This document shows positions 24,755-36,200 of a stretch of DNA of 64,000 nt, one piece after another. The stretch is from JAXMAZ01 sp046350115 (GTDB lineage: Bacteria; Planctomycetota; Planctomycetia; Gemmatales; Gemmataceae). A model generated the notes under the pieces. The model worked only from the letters and a program-made list of their open reading frames with translations. It had not been told where the DNA came from and ran no database searches. The DNA lies in NCBI GenBank assembly GCA_046350115.1, contig JAXMAZ010000002.1:248001-312000 (forward strand), given 5' to 3'. The position numbers were made by a program, and so were the translations under genes. Within the stretch, counting starts at the first letter, position 1; every line of letters begins with the position of its first letter.

Positions 24755-26812
24755 ATGAAGCAGCTCGCCGTCAAGCTCGGGAACGACCAGATCGAGCGGC
24801 TGTCGAAGGCCAACGCCATCCAGGCCATCGAGGAGCTGGTCTGGAACGGGTACGACGCCGACGCCAAGACGATCACGATCACCGTCCAGCTCGATGCGGC
24901 CGGCCTCGGGGTCGCCGGCCTGCGGGTCGCGGACGACGGCACCGGCATCCCGTTCGGCCAGCTCGACAAGACGTTCGAGATGATCGGCGACTCCGTCAAG
25001 CGGGCCATGCGGAAGACGCCCGGCGGCCGCATCCCGCGGGGCCGGCACGGCCGGGGCCGGTTCAAGGCGTTCGCCCTCGCCCGGACGGTCAACTGGGTCA
25101 GCCGGTACGAGGACGGCCCGACGGTCCGCGAGTTCACCCTCCACGGGGACAAGTCCACCCCCCAGCCGTTCCGGACGACGGACCCGAAGCCGGCCGCAGC
25201 GGGGGCGAGGACCGGGGTGGAGGTCGTCATCGGCCCCATCGACCGCCCGTTCCCGGCCCTGCTCGACACCCCGCACGTCGTCACCGAACTGTCCAAGCGG
25301 CTCGCCCTCGGTCTCGTCCAGCACGCCGTTGACATCCGCTACGACGGCCGGCCGGTGAACCCGCACGAGTTCATCGCCAACCGCGTCACCCTGACGTTCA
25401 AGGTGGCCGACGGCGACGGCCAATCGCACGAGGTCGCCCTCACCGTCATCGAGTGGAACGGCCTCCAGGCCCGTTCGGTCTACCTCTGCGACGCCGAGGA
25501 GGTGGCCCAGCACGAGTGGGAGAAGTTCGACGTGCCGGCCGCCCGCACGTTCTCGTTCACCGCCTACGCCCAGTCCGTGTACGTCGACCGGCTCGTCTCG
25601 TCCGGTACGGCCGACCTGGGCGACCTGAGCGACGACGTGCGGAATCTGAAGGCGGCCGTCCGCCAGGCGCTCGACGGCCACTTCCGGACCCGGCTGGCGG
25701 CTCGGGCCGGGGGGCTGGTCGCGGGGTGGCGGCAGGACGGCATCTACCCGTACCCCGAGGCCGACCCGAACCCGGTGGAGCGGGTCAGCCGGGAGGTGTT
25801 CGACGTATGCGCCCAGGCCGTCCACGATCTGCTGCCGAGCTTCCAGCAGGGGCCAAAGGCGAACCGCCGGCTGCTGTTCCGGCTGCTCAAGCAGGCGGTG
25901 GAGACGGACAGCGGGGCGCTGTGTGACATCCTCGACCAGGTGCTCGCCCTCACGCCCGAGCAGCAGGCCGACCTGGCGGTGGTGCTCAAGACCACCCGCC
26001 TGGGGGCGGTGATCAGCGCGGCGAAGACGGTCCTCGACCGGCTCCGGTTCCTGGAGTCCACCCACCACCTGTTCTTCGGCCAACACGCCGGCGACGTGAA
26101 CGAGCCACACCAGTTGCAGCAGATTCTGCTCCAGGAGTTGTGGTTGTTCGGGGACGACTACGCCTACGGCCGGCAGGAGGCGTACCTGCGGGACGCGCTC
26201 GAAGTCCACGCCAAGCACACCGGCCGGGCGTTCGACCCGAACACCGGGGCGATCACCAACGTCCGGGACGGCAAGAAGAGCCGGCTCGACCTCCTGCTGA
26301 ACAGCACCTACGCCCGCACCCCGCCCTACGACTACGAGCACCTGGTCGTCGAGCTCAAGCGGTCGTCGGTGACGCTCGGGGGCGACGAGCTGAACCAGAT
26401 CGAGAGCTACGCCCAGACGGTCGAGGACGACGCCCGGTTCGACAAGCAGAAGACGCGGTGGACGTGGTATCTGGTCGGGGTGGAGTGCGACAAGTACGCC
26501 GAGGGCCGTCGGACGGCGGCCGACCGGCCGCACGGGCTGATCGCCAACCGCGGCGGGGTGCAAGTGTGGGTGAAGACGTGGGCCGAGATCGTGTCGGCGG
26601 CGAAGCGGCGGTACGAGTTCTTCCTGGAGAAGCTGGAAGCGGAACTGACAGCCGACGATGGCCTGTGCTACCTGCGCGAGCGGCACGGGAAGCACCTGCC
26701 CGACGCGCTCGGAACAGCGGCCGGTCCGACAATTCCTAATGAGTCCATGTTTGCGTCGCCCAACGATGAAATGAAGCCAACCAAGAAGAAAGCTGCGAAA
26801 GGATCGTCGTAA
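24755..26812 (+). CDS. GHKL (HSP90-like) ATPase fused to a PD-(D/E)XK nuclease
   Basis: 685 aa; start at MKQLAVKLGN, since the frame upstream is not protein-like. N-terminal Bergerat ATP-binding fold: N box EELVWN (Asn31), G1 box DDGTG (60-64), G2-like RHGRGRFKAF (97-106). A middle region of about 250 residues follows. From about residue 450 the pattern is restriction-nuclease-like, close to Shedu/DUF4263 proteins: LQELWLFGDDYAYGRQEAYL, RLDLLLN with Asp512, VVELKRSS with Glu533-x-Lys535, and ELNQIESYAQT. All catalytic residues look intact. ATP-driven closing of a GHKL dimer could gate the nuclease. Its neighbour is the Mrr-TPR-PIN gene, making a two-gene unit. Confidence 0.87.
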   Translation: MKQLAVKLGNDQIERLSKANAIQAIEELVWNGYDADAKTITITVQLDAAGLGVAGLRVADDGTGIPFGQLDKTFEMIGDSVKRAMRKTPGGRIPRGRHGRGRFKAFALARTVNWVSRYEDGPTVREFTLHGDKSTPQPFRTTDPKPAAAGARTGVEVVIGPIDRPFPALLDTPHVVTELSKRLALGLVQHAVDIRYDGRPVNPHEFIANRVTLTFKVADGDGQSHEVALTVIEWNGLQARSVYLCDAEEVAQHEWEKFDVPAARTFSFTAYAQSVYVDRLVSSGTADLGDLSDDVRNLKAAVRQALDGHFRTRLAARAGGLVAGWRQDGIYPYPEADPNPVERVSREVFDVCAQAVHDLLPSFQQGPKANRRLLFRLLKQAVETDSGALCDILDQVLALTPEQQADLAVVLKTTRLGAVISAAKTVLDRLRFLESTHHLFFGQHAGDVNEPHQLQQILLQELWLFGDDYAYGRQEAYLRDALEVHAKHTGRAFDPNTGAITNVRDGKKSRLDLLLNSTYARTPPYDYEHLVVELKRSSVTLGGDELNQIESYAQTVEDDARFDKQKTRWTWYLVGVECDKYAEGRRTAADRPHGLIANRGGVQVWVKTWAEIVSAAKRRYEFFLEKLEAELTADDGLCYLRERHGKHLPDALGTAAGPTIPNESMFASPNDEMKPTKKKAAKGSS

Positions 26813-26890
26813 TGCCGATCCGCCGGTATTTTGAGTGCTGATAACGGATCAAACGTAACTATTTTGCCGCCAACCGGTAAGTTAAGTACG

Positions 26891-27250
26891 CTACGATGAG
26901 CTATCAATTTCAGGTGCTTCACTAGAAAGTATTTCGGCAATCCAGTTGGCGCCGAACACGATGTAGTGACACGGTTTGGATACACTAGGCAGTCCAAATT
27001 CACCAGATTCAACTTCACTACTGAACCAGTTGGAGTTACGCACGATTGCTGTGGTCCACTCCGCAGGAGTGCCATTCCAAGGTATCTGCTCATCGGTCAC
27101 ACGAAAAGCGAATACGCTAGCAAATCTAATTGCACACTGCACATCACCACTAATTAACAATAACGTCAGAGATTCTGTCAAATTGACGGTATGAACGACT
27201 GGAAACGGCCTTTCGACCATAGGGGTTTCCCATCGCAGGTATTCAAACAT
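26891..27250 (-). CDS. Putative immunity protein of the RHS toxin
   Basis: 119 aa from ATG 27250 (MFEYLRWETPM); a TTG at 27271 would overlap the toxin stop (TTGA) and add seven residues. No known domain. Reasons for the call: it lies directly downstream on the same strand, touches the toxin stop codon, is small and acidic at the end (SSEAPEIDSSS), and has clearly lower GC than the region, like the toxin tip. Polymorphic RHS toxins are encoded with such immunity genes. The match to this tip is inferred from position only. Confidence 0.55.
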   Translation of the reverse strand: MFEYLRWETPMVERPFPVVHTVNLTESLTLLLISGDVQCAIRFASVFAFRVTDEQIPWNGTPAEWTTAIVRNSNWFSSEVESGEFGLPSVSKPCHYIVFGANWIAEILSSEAPEIDSSS

Positions 27251-27267
27251 AGAATCATGGCTCCTGT

Positions 27268-30200
27268 TCAAAACTGTTTCCCAAACCGAATAGCTTCGAT
27301 CGTCTTCTCCAACTTATCGAGTATCTGGACCGTTACCCCGCCACCGCCATCAGGTCGAACACGAACAATGAATCGTTCCGTCTCGCCAACTAGTGTGCGG
27401 CCTTGTACCGTTAAGGTTTGGACAATGGCTCGGGCAAGGCTTTCGGCCCCGACTTGACCGCCACCTAGCCTAGTCTGAAACGTGAAATAGCTTATGCCAT
27501 CTTGTACTTTATTTCCAATCTTTTCGTATCCTTGACCGAACCGAGTATAGGTGTTGCCAACGGATGTCCCTAATTTTTGGATGAATGCCGCAGCGTTTTG
27601 AAACTTCGATCCGACTACCAAGCCCAACGATTGCAGTGACGCATAAGTTGGCCCAAGGCGTGCAGCGTTAACTTTTACATACTCAAACAGCGTGATCAGT
27701 CCAGTAGGATCTGTCGCGCCCAACGGATCGTTCGCAACGTACCTGTATGGATTGACTTCATCAACCGTGAGTCCAGTAGAGTCTGAAGTTAGGAATCGAC
27801 CACGCATCGGATCATAGAACCGTGCGCGATAGTAATACTCGCTGGTGGCTACATCGAACTCGCGGCCCGTGAACCTGTAGCGGTCATCGACAGACTGATT
27901 CGTCTGACCCAACAATAGACCAAAGGCGGAGTAGCTGGCCGTATCCACTAACCCCGTCGCCTCGACTACATCGCGGACAGTCCCCAGACTGTCTGTCAGA
28001 TACCATGCCGAATTTGCACCATGTGTCCACCGCGTGAAGGTCTCGTCGGCCCGGTCGCCGAACAGGTAGCGGGCCGTCACCACCCCGCCGCCGCTCTCGT
28101 CCATCCAGGCGTTGTCACCGTCGTACACGGTGTAGAGCGGCGTGCCACTCACCCACTGCATAACCCGCCGCCCCTGTGCGTCGTAGGCGTACTCGGTCAC
28201 ATTCAGTAGCACTCCGCCCGACGTTCGCTCTTCGACCTTGACCAGCCGGTTCCGGTAGTCCCAGGTGTACTCGGTCGCCGTCCCGGTGGCGACCTCGGTT
28301 TTCGTCTTGAGGTTCCCCTCAACGTCGTAGGTGTACGCGAACGTCCCGTCAGACTGGTAGCGGTTGCCCGGCCCGGTCACGTAACTGCCGGCCGTCGGGC
28401 CGGTGGCCGTGATCCGGTTGCCGTTCGCATCGTACCGGAACGACTCGAACGGCGCCCCGTCCTTCGTCACCGCCGTCAGTTGCCCGGTCTTGTCGTAGCC
28501 GTAGATGTAAGTGTCATCGTGGTGCGACTCCTGGATCAGCCGCCCGGCGGCGTCGTACTGGTAGGCGTACCCGACGAGCAGCGTCCCCGTCCCGTCCGTG
28601 TGGTCGATCGTCTTCGACAGCCCGTTCCGGTAGTAGGTATAATCCGTTTCTCCGACTTTCACCGTGCCGGCCGCGTCGGCGAACCGGGTCAGCGTCTTGC
28701 GGTCCCCGTTCCGAAAGTAGTCGAACGTCACCTTCACCGGGTCCACCCCGCCGCCCTGCCAGGTCCGCCAGTCGAGCTGATTCCGGTCCCCGTAGTGCGA
28801 GTCCACCCGCACCCCGGTGGTGTCGACCACACTCGTCCGGTTCCCGTTCCGGTCGTACCCGTAGGCGAGCGTCACCGCCGGTACGGCCGTCCCGGGGTAG
28901 GCGGTGGTGGCCGTCTTCACCCGGTTGAGCGGGTCGTAGGTGTAGGTCAGGTCGGCGTCCGGGTCGCTCGTTTCGAGCAGGTTGCCGGCCCGGTCGTACC
29001 TGGACGCGATCACCCGCACCGCCGACCCGTCGGCCGCCAGCCAGGTCTCGGCCGTCACCCGGTTCAGCGGGTCGTAGGCGAACGTGCGGACTTTCCCGTT
29101 GTGGTCGGTCGCCTTGGTCTTGTTCCCGGCCGCGTCGTACTCGTAGATGCGGGGCGGGTCCTGCGGGTCGTACTCCTCGTACTCCCGCACCAGCCGGTCG
29201 GCCTTGTCGTACTCGTACCGGGTGACGTTCCCGACCGGGTCCTTGACCGTTCGCAGGTTGCCGTTCGGGTCGTAGGTGAAGAACGTCTCCCCGCTCTCGG
29301 CGTCCCGGATGTACGTTTTGTGGCCGGCCGCGTCGTACCCGTAGGTGGTGACGTTCCCGAGCGGGTCGGTCACCGTGGTCTGGTTGGCCCCCTCGTACCC
29401 GTACTTCGTGGTGTGTTGTTCCCCGTCGGTCACGGCGACCAGCCGGCCGAACAGGTCGTAGTCGTTGACCGTCGTGTGCCCCTCCTCGTCCGTCACCTCC
29501 GTCACCTGGCTCAGGTCGTTCGTCTCGACGTGCCGGACGGTGCCGTCCGGGTTGGTGACCGTCTCCGGCCGGCCGCACTGGCAGAAGTCGGAGAACGTCG
29601 TCGTGTTCCCGGCGAAGTCGGTGAACGCGGTGACGTGCCCGGTGCCGTCGTAGGCGAACGTGGAGGCGTCCCCGAGCGGGTTGACCACCCGGACCAGGTT
29701 GGCCCCGGCGTAGTCGTAGACAGTCGTCCGGCCGAGCGGGTCGGTGACCGACGTGACCCTGTTCAGCGCGTTGTAGGTGTAGGCGGTCGTGCCGTCGGCC
29801 GTCGCCTCGGTCAGCAGGTTGCCGCGGGGGTCGTAGGTCTTGGTGTCGGTGAACGGGGTCGGGTCGGCCGCCCCGAACCCGCCGGGGGTGACGACCCGGG
29901 TCTCCTTGTCCGGGTTGGCCGGGTCGTCGTAGGAGGTCTGGGTGACGATGTCGCCGGACTCGGTCGGCCGGACCGTCCGGGTCACGTTCCCGCGGTCGTT
30001 GTAGGTGAGGACGGTCGGGTTCCCCCGCTTGTCCTTGACCGTCTCGGAGAACAGCCGCAGGTCGTACTCCTGGCTCGCCACGTTGCCGTCGGCGTCGGTC
30101 ACCGACTTGATCCGCCCGTCCGGGTCGTACTCGGTCTTCACCGCCCGGCGGCTGTTCGGGTCGGTGTACGAGTCCAGGTAGTGCGGCCGGTCCGTCCGGT

Positions 30201-33200
30201 AGGTGAAGGTGCTGGTCAGGGCCTTTTCGACCGGCGTCGCGGCCGTCACCTGCTTCACCTCGACCAGGTTGCCGGCCGCGTCGTACCGGTAGCGGACGAG
30301 GACTTCGCCGTCCGGCCCGTGGATCGCCGTGATCCGACCGGCCCCGTCCCGGTCGAACGCGATCGTCACCCCCTCCGAGTGGGTGATCCCGTTCGGGCCG
30401 AAGCTCAGCGTGTTGTGGTTGCGGTCGGCGACCTGCTGGAGGCCGGCCGACTGGTCGTAGCTGTAGGTCAGCCCGTCGGCCGTGGTCAGCTGGTAGCTGT
30501 CCGGGTTGTAGTCGATGCCGAACAGGAAGAACTTGTAGGTGCCGTCGGCCCGCGGCTGCATGGCCACGGCCGGGGTGGACAGGGTGTCGGTGACGCCCGG
30601 GTCCGGGTCGAAGTGCGGGTAGTACACCACCCCGAGCAGGGACGGCCCCGGGGTCGGGTGGAAAGTGAACCCGACCCGCTCCCCGGCCGGGTTCGTCAGG
30701 TACACCTTGGTGCCGTACTTGAACGCCCCCCCGGAGGTGAAGAACCCGTCCCCGCCCTGCGGCACCGACTCCCGGATGCGGGCGTCCCGCACCCCCAGCC
30801 GCCAGCCATACCCGAAGTCCCCGGTCTCCCCCGCCTCCCGGGTGTCGTAGGTGCGGGTGATCTGGACCGGGAGGCCGTTCAGCGGCACCGACAGGTCGGT
30901 GAAGTCGAGCCGGAACTCGCCTAGCTTGGCCGCCCCGACGACGTTCGCCTCCACCCCGCGGACGTACCCGCGGCCGAGCACGTTGTAGGCGACCACCGCG
31001 ATCACGTACCGGTCGTTCGTCAGCATCGTCGGGTCGAAGGTGGCGAGTTTGCCGTTCGTCACCGGGGCGGTGCCGGACCCGATCGTCTGCCAGGCGGCGG
31101 CGTCCGGGTCCAGGTGGTCCACGTCCACCAGGTCAGCCCGGGCGACCAGGACCCGCCACTCGGCCAGCGGGTTGCCGCGGCTGGCCACCGTGCCGACCAC
31201 GTCGGTCAGGTACGTCAGGTCGGCGACGACCTGGTGCGGGTCGAAACTCTTGACCGTCCCCGGGCCGGTGAGCAGGTCGAGCCGGGTGGTGTCGGCCGTC
31301 ACGTCCGAGGCCGCCGTCGGGTCGAACACCACCAGACCGGCCGCCCCGGTGCCGACGTTCCCCGCCTTGTCCGTGGCGGTCCCGGCGAACGTGACTGCCC
31401 CCACCGCCGCGGCCGGGAACACCGCCTGCCCGGCCGGGGACAGGGTGAGCGGGGTGCCGTTGGCGGTCAGCCCGAGGGAAACGACCCCGACGTTGTCGGT
31501 CGCCCGGACCGTCACCGTGACCGTGCTGCCGACCGCGGTTCGCGGCTGGCTGACCGTCACCCGTACGACCGGAGCCTCGGTGTCCGCCCCGACGGTCAGG
31601 GTGTACGTCTGCGTCTCGGTCGCCCCGGCGTCGTCCGCCACCGCCAGGGTGACGGCGTGCGGGCCGGCGTCGGCGGCGGCCGGGGTCCAGGTGACGCGGC
31701 CGAACCGGTCGATGGTCAGACCGGCCGGACCGGCGACCACCCGGTAGGCGAGCGGGTCGCCGTCCGGGTCGGTCGCCCGCAGGTCGTACCGGTACGGGGC
31801 GTCGGCCACCGCCGACTGGTTCGGGTCCGAGGTGATGACCGGCTTGTGGTTCGCGGTCACCCGCAGGGCGAACGTCTGCACCGCCCGGCCGCCGTTCGGG
31901 TCGGCGGCCAGCACCGTCACCGTCGGGCTGCCGGCCGCGGTCGGGGTCCAGGTGACGGCCCCGGTGGTCTTGTCGATCGTCATTCCGGCCGGCAGGTCGA
32001 TGAGGGAGAAGATCACCGGGTCGCCGTCCGGGTCGCGGGCGGTGACGGGGTACGAATACCCCTTGCCGACCGCCCCCCGGGTGACCGGGGCGGAGGTGAT
32101 GACCGGCGGCCGGTTCGGGGTGTCGGTTGTCACCTCGACGGCGAAGCTCTGGGTGGCCAGGTTGCCGATCCCGTCGTCTACCTGCACCACCACCGCCTGA
32201 GTGCCGACCTCGTCCGCCGTCGGCGTCCAGCGGACCAGGCCGGTCTTCGCGTCGATCGACATGCCGGCCAGCTTGGTCAGCAGCGAGTAGGTGAGCGTGT
32301 CCCCGTCCGGGTCGGTCCCGCGGACCGGGTAGAAGTACGCCGCCCCGACCGCCCCAACAGTCGGCGGCCGGGAGGTGATGGCCGGCGGCTGGTTGACGCA
32401 GTGGACGGTGACGGTGAACGTCTGGGTGTCGGCCGCCAGGAGCGGGTCTTCGGCCTTCACCACGACCGTCTGCGGGCCGAGTTGGTCGGCGGCCGGGGTC
32501 CAGACGAGGAGGCCGGAGTCGGGATCGATAGCCATCCCGCGGGGGCCGGACACCAGGCTGTACCGCACCGGGTCATGGTCTTGGTCGGCGGCCGAGAGGG
32601 TCAGCCGGTACTCCCGGCCGGCGGTGGCGGTCGGCCGGGACACCGACACGAATCGGGGGGCGGCGTTCGTCCCGGCTGTATCCACAGTCAGGGTGAACGG
32701 CTGGGAAGCCACCCCGCCCCGGCCGTCGGACACCGTGACGACGATCGCGTGCGGGCCGATATCAGCAACGGTCGGGGTCCAGACGAGCACCCCGTCCGGG
32801 GACACGCTCATGCCGGCCGGCTGGCCGGAGACCGACAGAGACACCGGGTCGCCGTTCGGGTCATCCCCGGTCACCCGGTAGGCATACGGCACCCCCGGCC
32901 GGGCGGTCGTCCGGGGAGTGGAGGTGATGACCGGGTCGTCGTTCGGGGCGTCCGGGCTGACCGCGAGCGTGACCGTCTGCCGGGCGACCGCCACGCCGTC
33001 CGTCGCGGTCACGGTGAACGACCGGGTGCCGGCGTCCCCGGCCGCCGGCGTCCAGGTGACGAGGCCGGTTGTCCCCTCGATCTGCACCCCGAGCGGGGCG
33101 TTCTCCAGCCCGAACGTGACCGCTTGGCCGTCCGAGTCGATCGCCGTCACCGGATACCCGAACGGCCGGCCGACGGCGACCGGGCCGGGTGGCGGGGTGG

Positions 33201-36200
33201 AGGTAATGACCGGCGGAGCGTTCGGGGCGACCACCGTGACGGTGAACGGCAGAAGCGTGACGTTGCCGTGGCCGTCCGTCGCCCGGAGGACGGCACTGGC
33301 GGTGCCTATCTGGCCGGCCGTCGGGGTCCAGACCACCACCCCGAGGGTCGGGTGGACGGTCATCCCCGGCGGGGCGGACGGCAGGTCGAAGGTGAGCAGG
33401 TCGCCGTCCGGGTCAGAGGCGACCGCGACGAACCGGTATGTCACACCGGCCACGGCGGTTGACGGCACTGGCCCGACAAGTACGGGAGCCGCTTGAGACA
33501 AATCAGGCCGCTTCCAAACTGACAAGTCGGAATGAGCAGCGGAAGCGGGGCTGATGTCAACCTCGCGGTCGCGGGAGGGACTGGTGTAGACCCACCCCGC
33601 AGGTAGCTGAGCCGCGACCCGGTGGCGTCCCACAGGAACGCCGCTGAATGTGTATCCCCCGAACTCGTCTGTAACTGCCGTCTGTTCGCCGGGATCACGT
33701 GTCCCGTTCCCGTTGTCGTCCAGGAAGACCGTCCAACCGGCCAGCTTGAAATTGCCCTGGCCGACCCCGGAGATCGTGGCTGTAAACACGCAGGCGTCCT
33801 GCTGATCATTTCCGTCAAAGGGATCGATGGCAAAGTCGACCTGGTCGCCCTCCCGTACCGAGAGTCGGAGGCTGTAATCCACCCCGGTCCGGTCGACCGG
33901 TCCGATGAACTGGGACCACACCTCGACCCCGTTGACGAGGACACGACCCACGAACCCGTTGCCCCCGACCGAGTCGCCCTGACCCAACTTCGCGAGGTGC
34001 CCGGTCACCGTGACCTCGCCCGTGATCTCGCTCACCCAGCGGCGGACGGCCCATTGCGCATCACGGTCCCTGGGCGGGGAAGTTCCGATACTGAACCCGT
34101 TCCCGTGGCCGCCGACCGCCCAGAGGGAGGTCCAGTACTTCCCCTCTTGGTGCCACCAAATGTCGCCGACGATCGAGTGCCCGTCCGGCACGAATTCCGG
34201 CATGAGCTGCAAGTCGTTGACATCGACCGAACTCGGGGAGGGTCCGTCGTAGTACCCGTAATACCAGCCACCTGACCCCTGAGTGCCCGAGAAGTCGCAA
34301 ACAGAGTCCGCCAGTATGTCCAGCCCGTTCCCGTCCCGATCATCGAATAGACACCCTTGCAAAATGCCTACATCAACGGAACCCGTGACGGTGACAGTGA
34401 ACGACTGCTCGTCGAACCCGCCGCGGCTGTCGTCCACCCGGACGGTGACCGGATGCGGGCCGCGGTCTGCCACGGTCGGCGACCAGGTGACGGCACCCGA
34501 GGCCGGATCGATCCGCATCCCACTCGGGCCGTTGGTGAGGGCGAACGTAACTGGGTCGTTGTCCGGGTCGACCGCCACGGCGTGATAGGTGTAGGGGTTA
34601 CTCGCCTCAAGGCTCAGGCTGGTTTGCAGGTGGAAGGTGGACTCGCTCGTGTGCCGCTCGGCGTAAAAGAAGTCGAAAGAGTAGACTCTACCCGGAATTA
34701 GCCCGAGGGTGTCGACCGCGACAGACGCGCCGGCCGCCCCGTGGACCCCACCCAGGTCGACGGCCAAGCGGTTGTCGATGAAGCCCCAGATGTCGTCGTC
34801 GCCGACAAAGTTGAACACCTCCCCGCCGCGGTAGACGAACTCGGTGTGTAGCTCGACCGTGAAGTGGTAGTTGTGACCGTTTGCGTAGTTCCCGAACAGT
34901 TGGTCGTCGATCGGGAAGAAGGCGTCGCTCGAGTAGCCGATGATGCCGGACCCGGGGGCTGTCTCTGTCAGGGTGATGGGGATGGCGGTCGTCAGGTTCA
35001 CCCCCGGCGTGTCCCGGTACCACTTGTCGAACGAGGCCGCGTTCTGGACGGCCCCGGCGCCGTCCACGCCCACGAACACCGGCTTCCGGTCCGACCCAAG
35101 GGTGTTTGCAACGAGCCCTGTTACCACGCCCGAGACCCCGCCCTCAAAGTCCGGGTCGTCCGGCGTAAAGTCTCGAACGGTGGCCATGATGACGATCCCC
35201 GCCGCGGCGGGTGCGACGAGCAGCGGCGTGCTGACGATCACCGGCGGGTGGTTGGTCGGGTCGGCGTCCACGCAGACGGTGAACGACTGGGTCGCCTCCC
35301 CGCCGCGGCCGTCGGACACCCTCAGCGTCACTGGCTGCTCGCCGAGTTGGCTCACGCCGGGAGTCCACGTCACCAGCCCGGTCTTGTCGTCCACCTTCAG
35401 CCCGGCCGGCAACGGGCCGACGGCGGAGAACGTCAGGTCGTCGCCGTCCGGGTCGGCCGCGTCGGTGTCGTACCGGTACGCCTTCCCGACAGCCGACTCC
35501 ACTACCGGCGAAGTTGTGAACACCGGCGGGCGGTTCGGCCGGGCGGCGGCGACCGTCACCGCGTACCGCTGCTCGGCCGTCCCGCCCCGGCCGTCCGCCA
35601 CCCGCAGCGTCACCGCTTGGGTGCCCAGGTCGCCGGCGGCCGGGGTCCAGGCCACCGTCCCGGTCTTCTCGCCCACCGTCATCCCGTCCGGACCCGCGAT
35701 AAGCGAGAAGGTGAGCGGGTCGCCGTCCGGGTCGGCCGCCGTCGCCTCGTAGGTGTACCCCCGGCCGACCGTCCCCTCCACCGCCGGCACGCTGGTGAAC
35801 GCCGGCGGCCGGTTGGTCCGGCCGAGGAACTGGAGGTCGTAGGTGAACCGCCGGCGGCCCGGGTCGGCGAACGTCAGGCTGAGGGTGCCGGTGGCCGCCC
35901 CCGGTGCGAGCGGCCCGCCGCCGGCCAAGAGGCCGGTGAAGTCGTAGTACGGGGTGCCGTCCGTCAGGGTGCCGGCTGCGTTCAGCACCCGGACGGACGG
36001 GTCGGACAGGTTCCGCACCGCCACGTACAGCGGCGCCCCGGCCGGGTAGTCGCCGCAGTTGCGGACGGCCACGTCGGCGTACAGGGTGTCGGACCCGTCG
36101 CGGAACGAGGTCCGGGCGTACTCCGCCCGGAAGCTGCCGGACACGTCTTGCAGCTGGGAGAAGTCGGCCTTGGAGGTCGCCGCGGCCCCGGACACGGTGA

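Noticed and set aside
28480..30924. Long plus-strand open frame of 814 codons opposite the RHS gene
   Set aside because: It is Val/Arg/Pro-rich with no domain and mirrors the YD-repeat coding strand; a GC-driven shadow.
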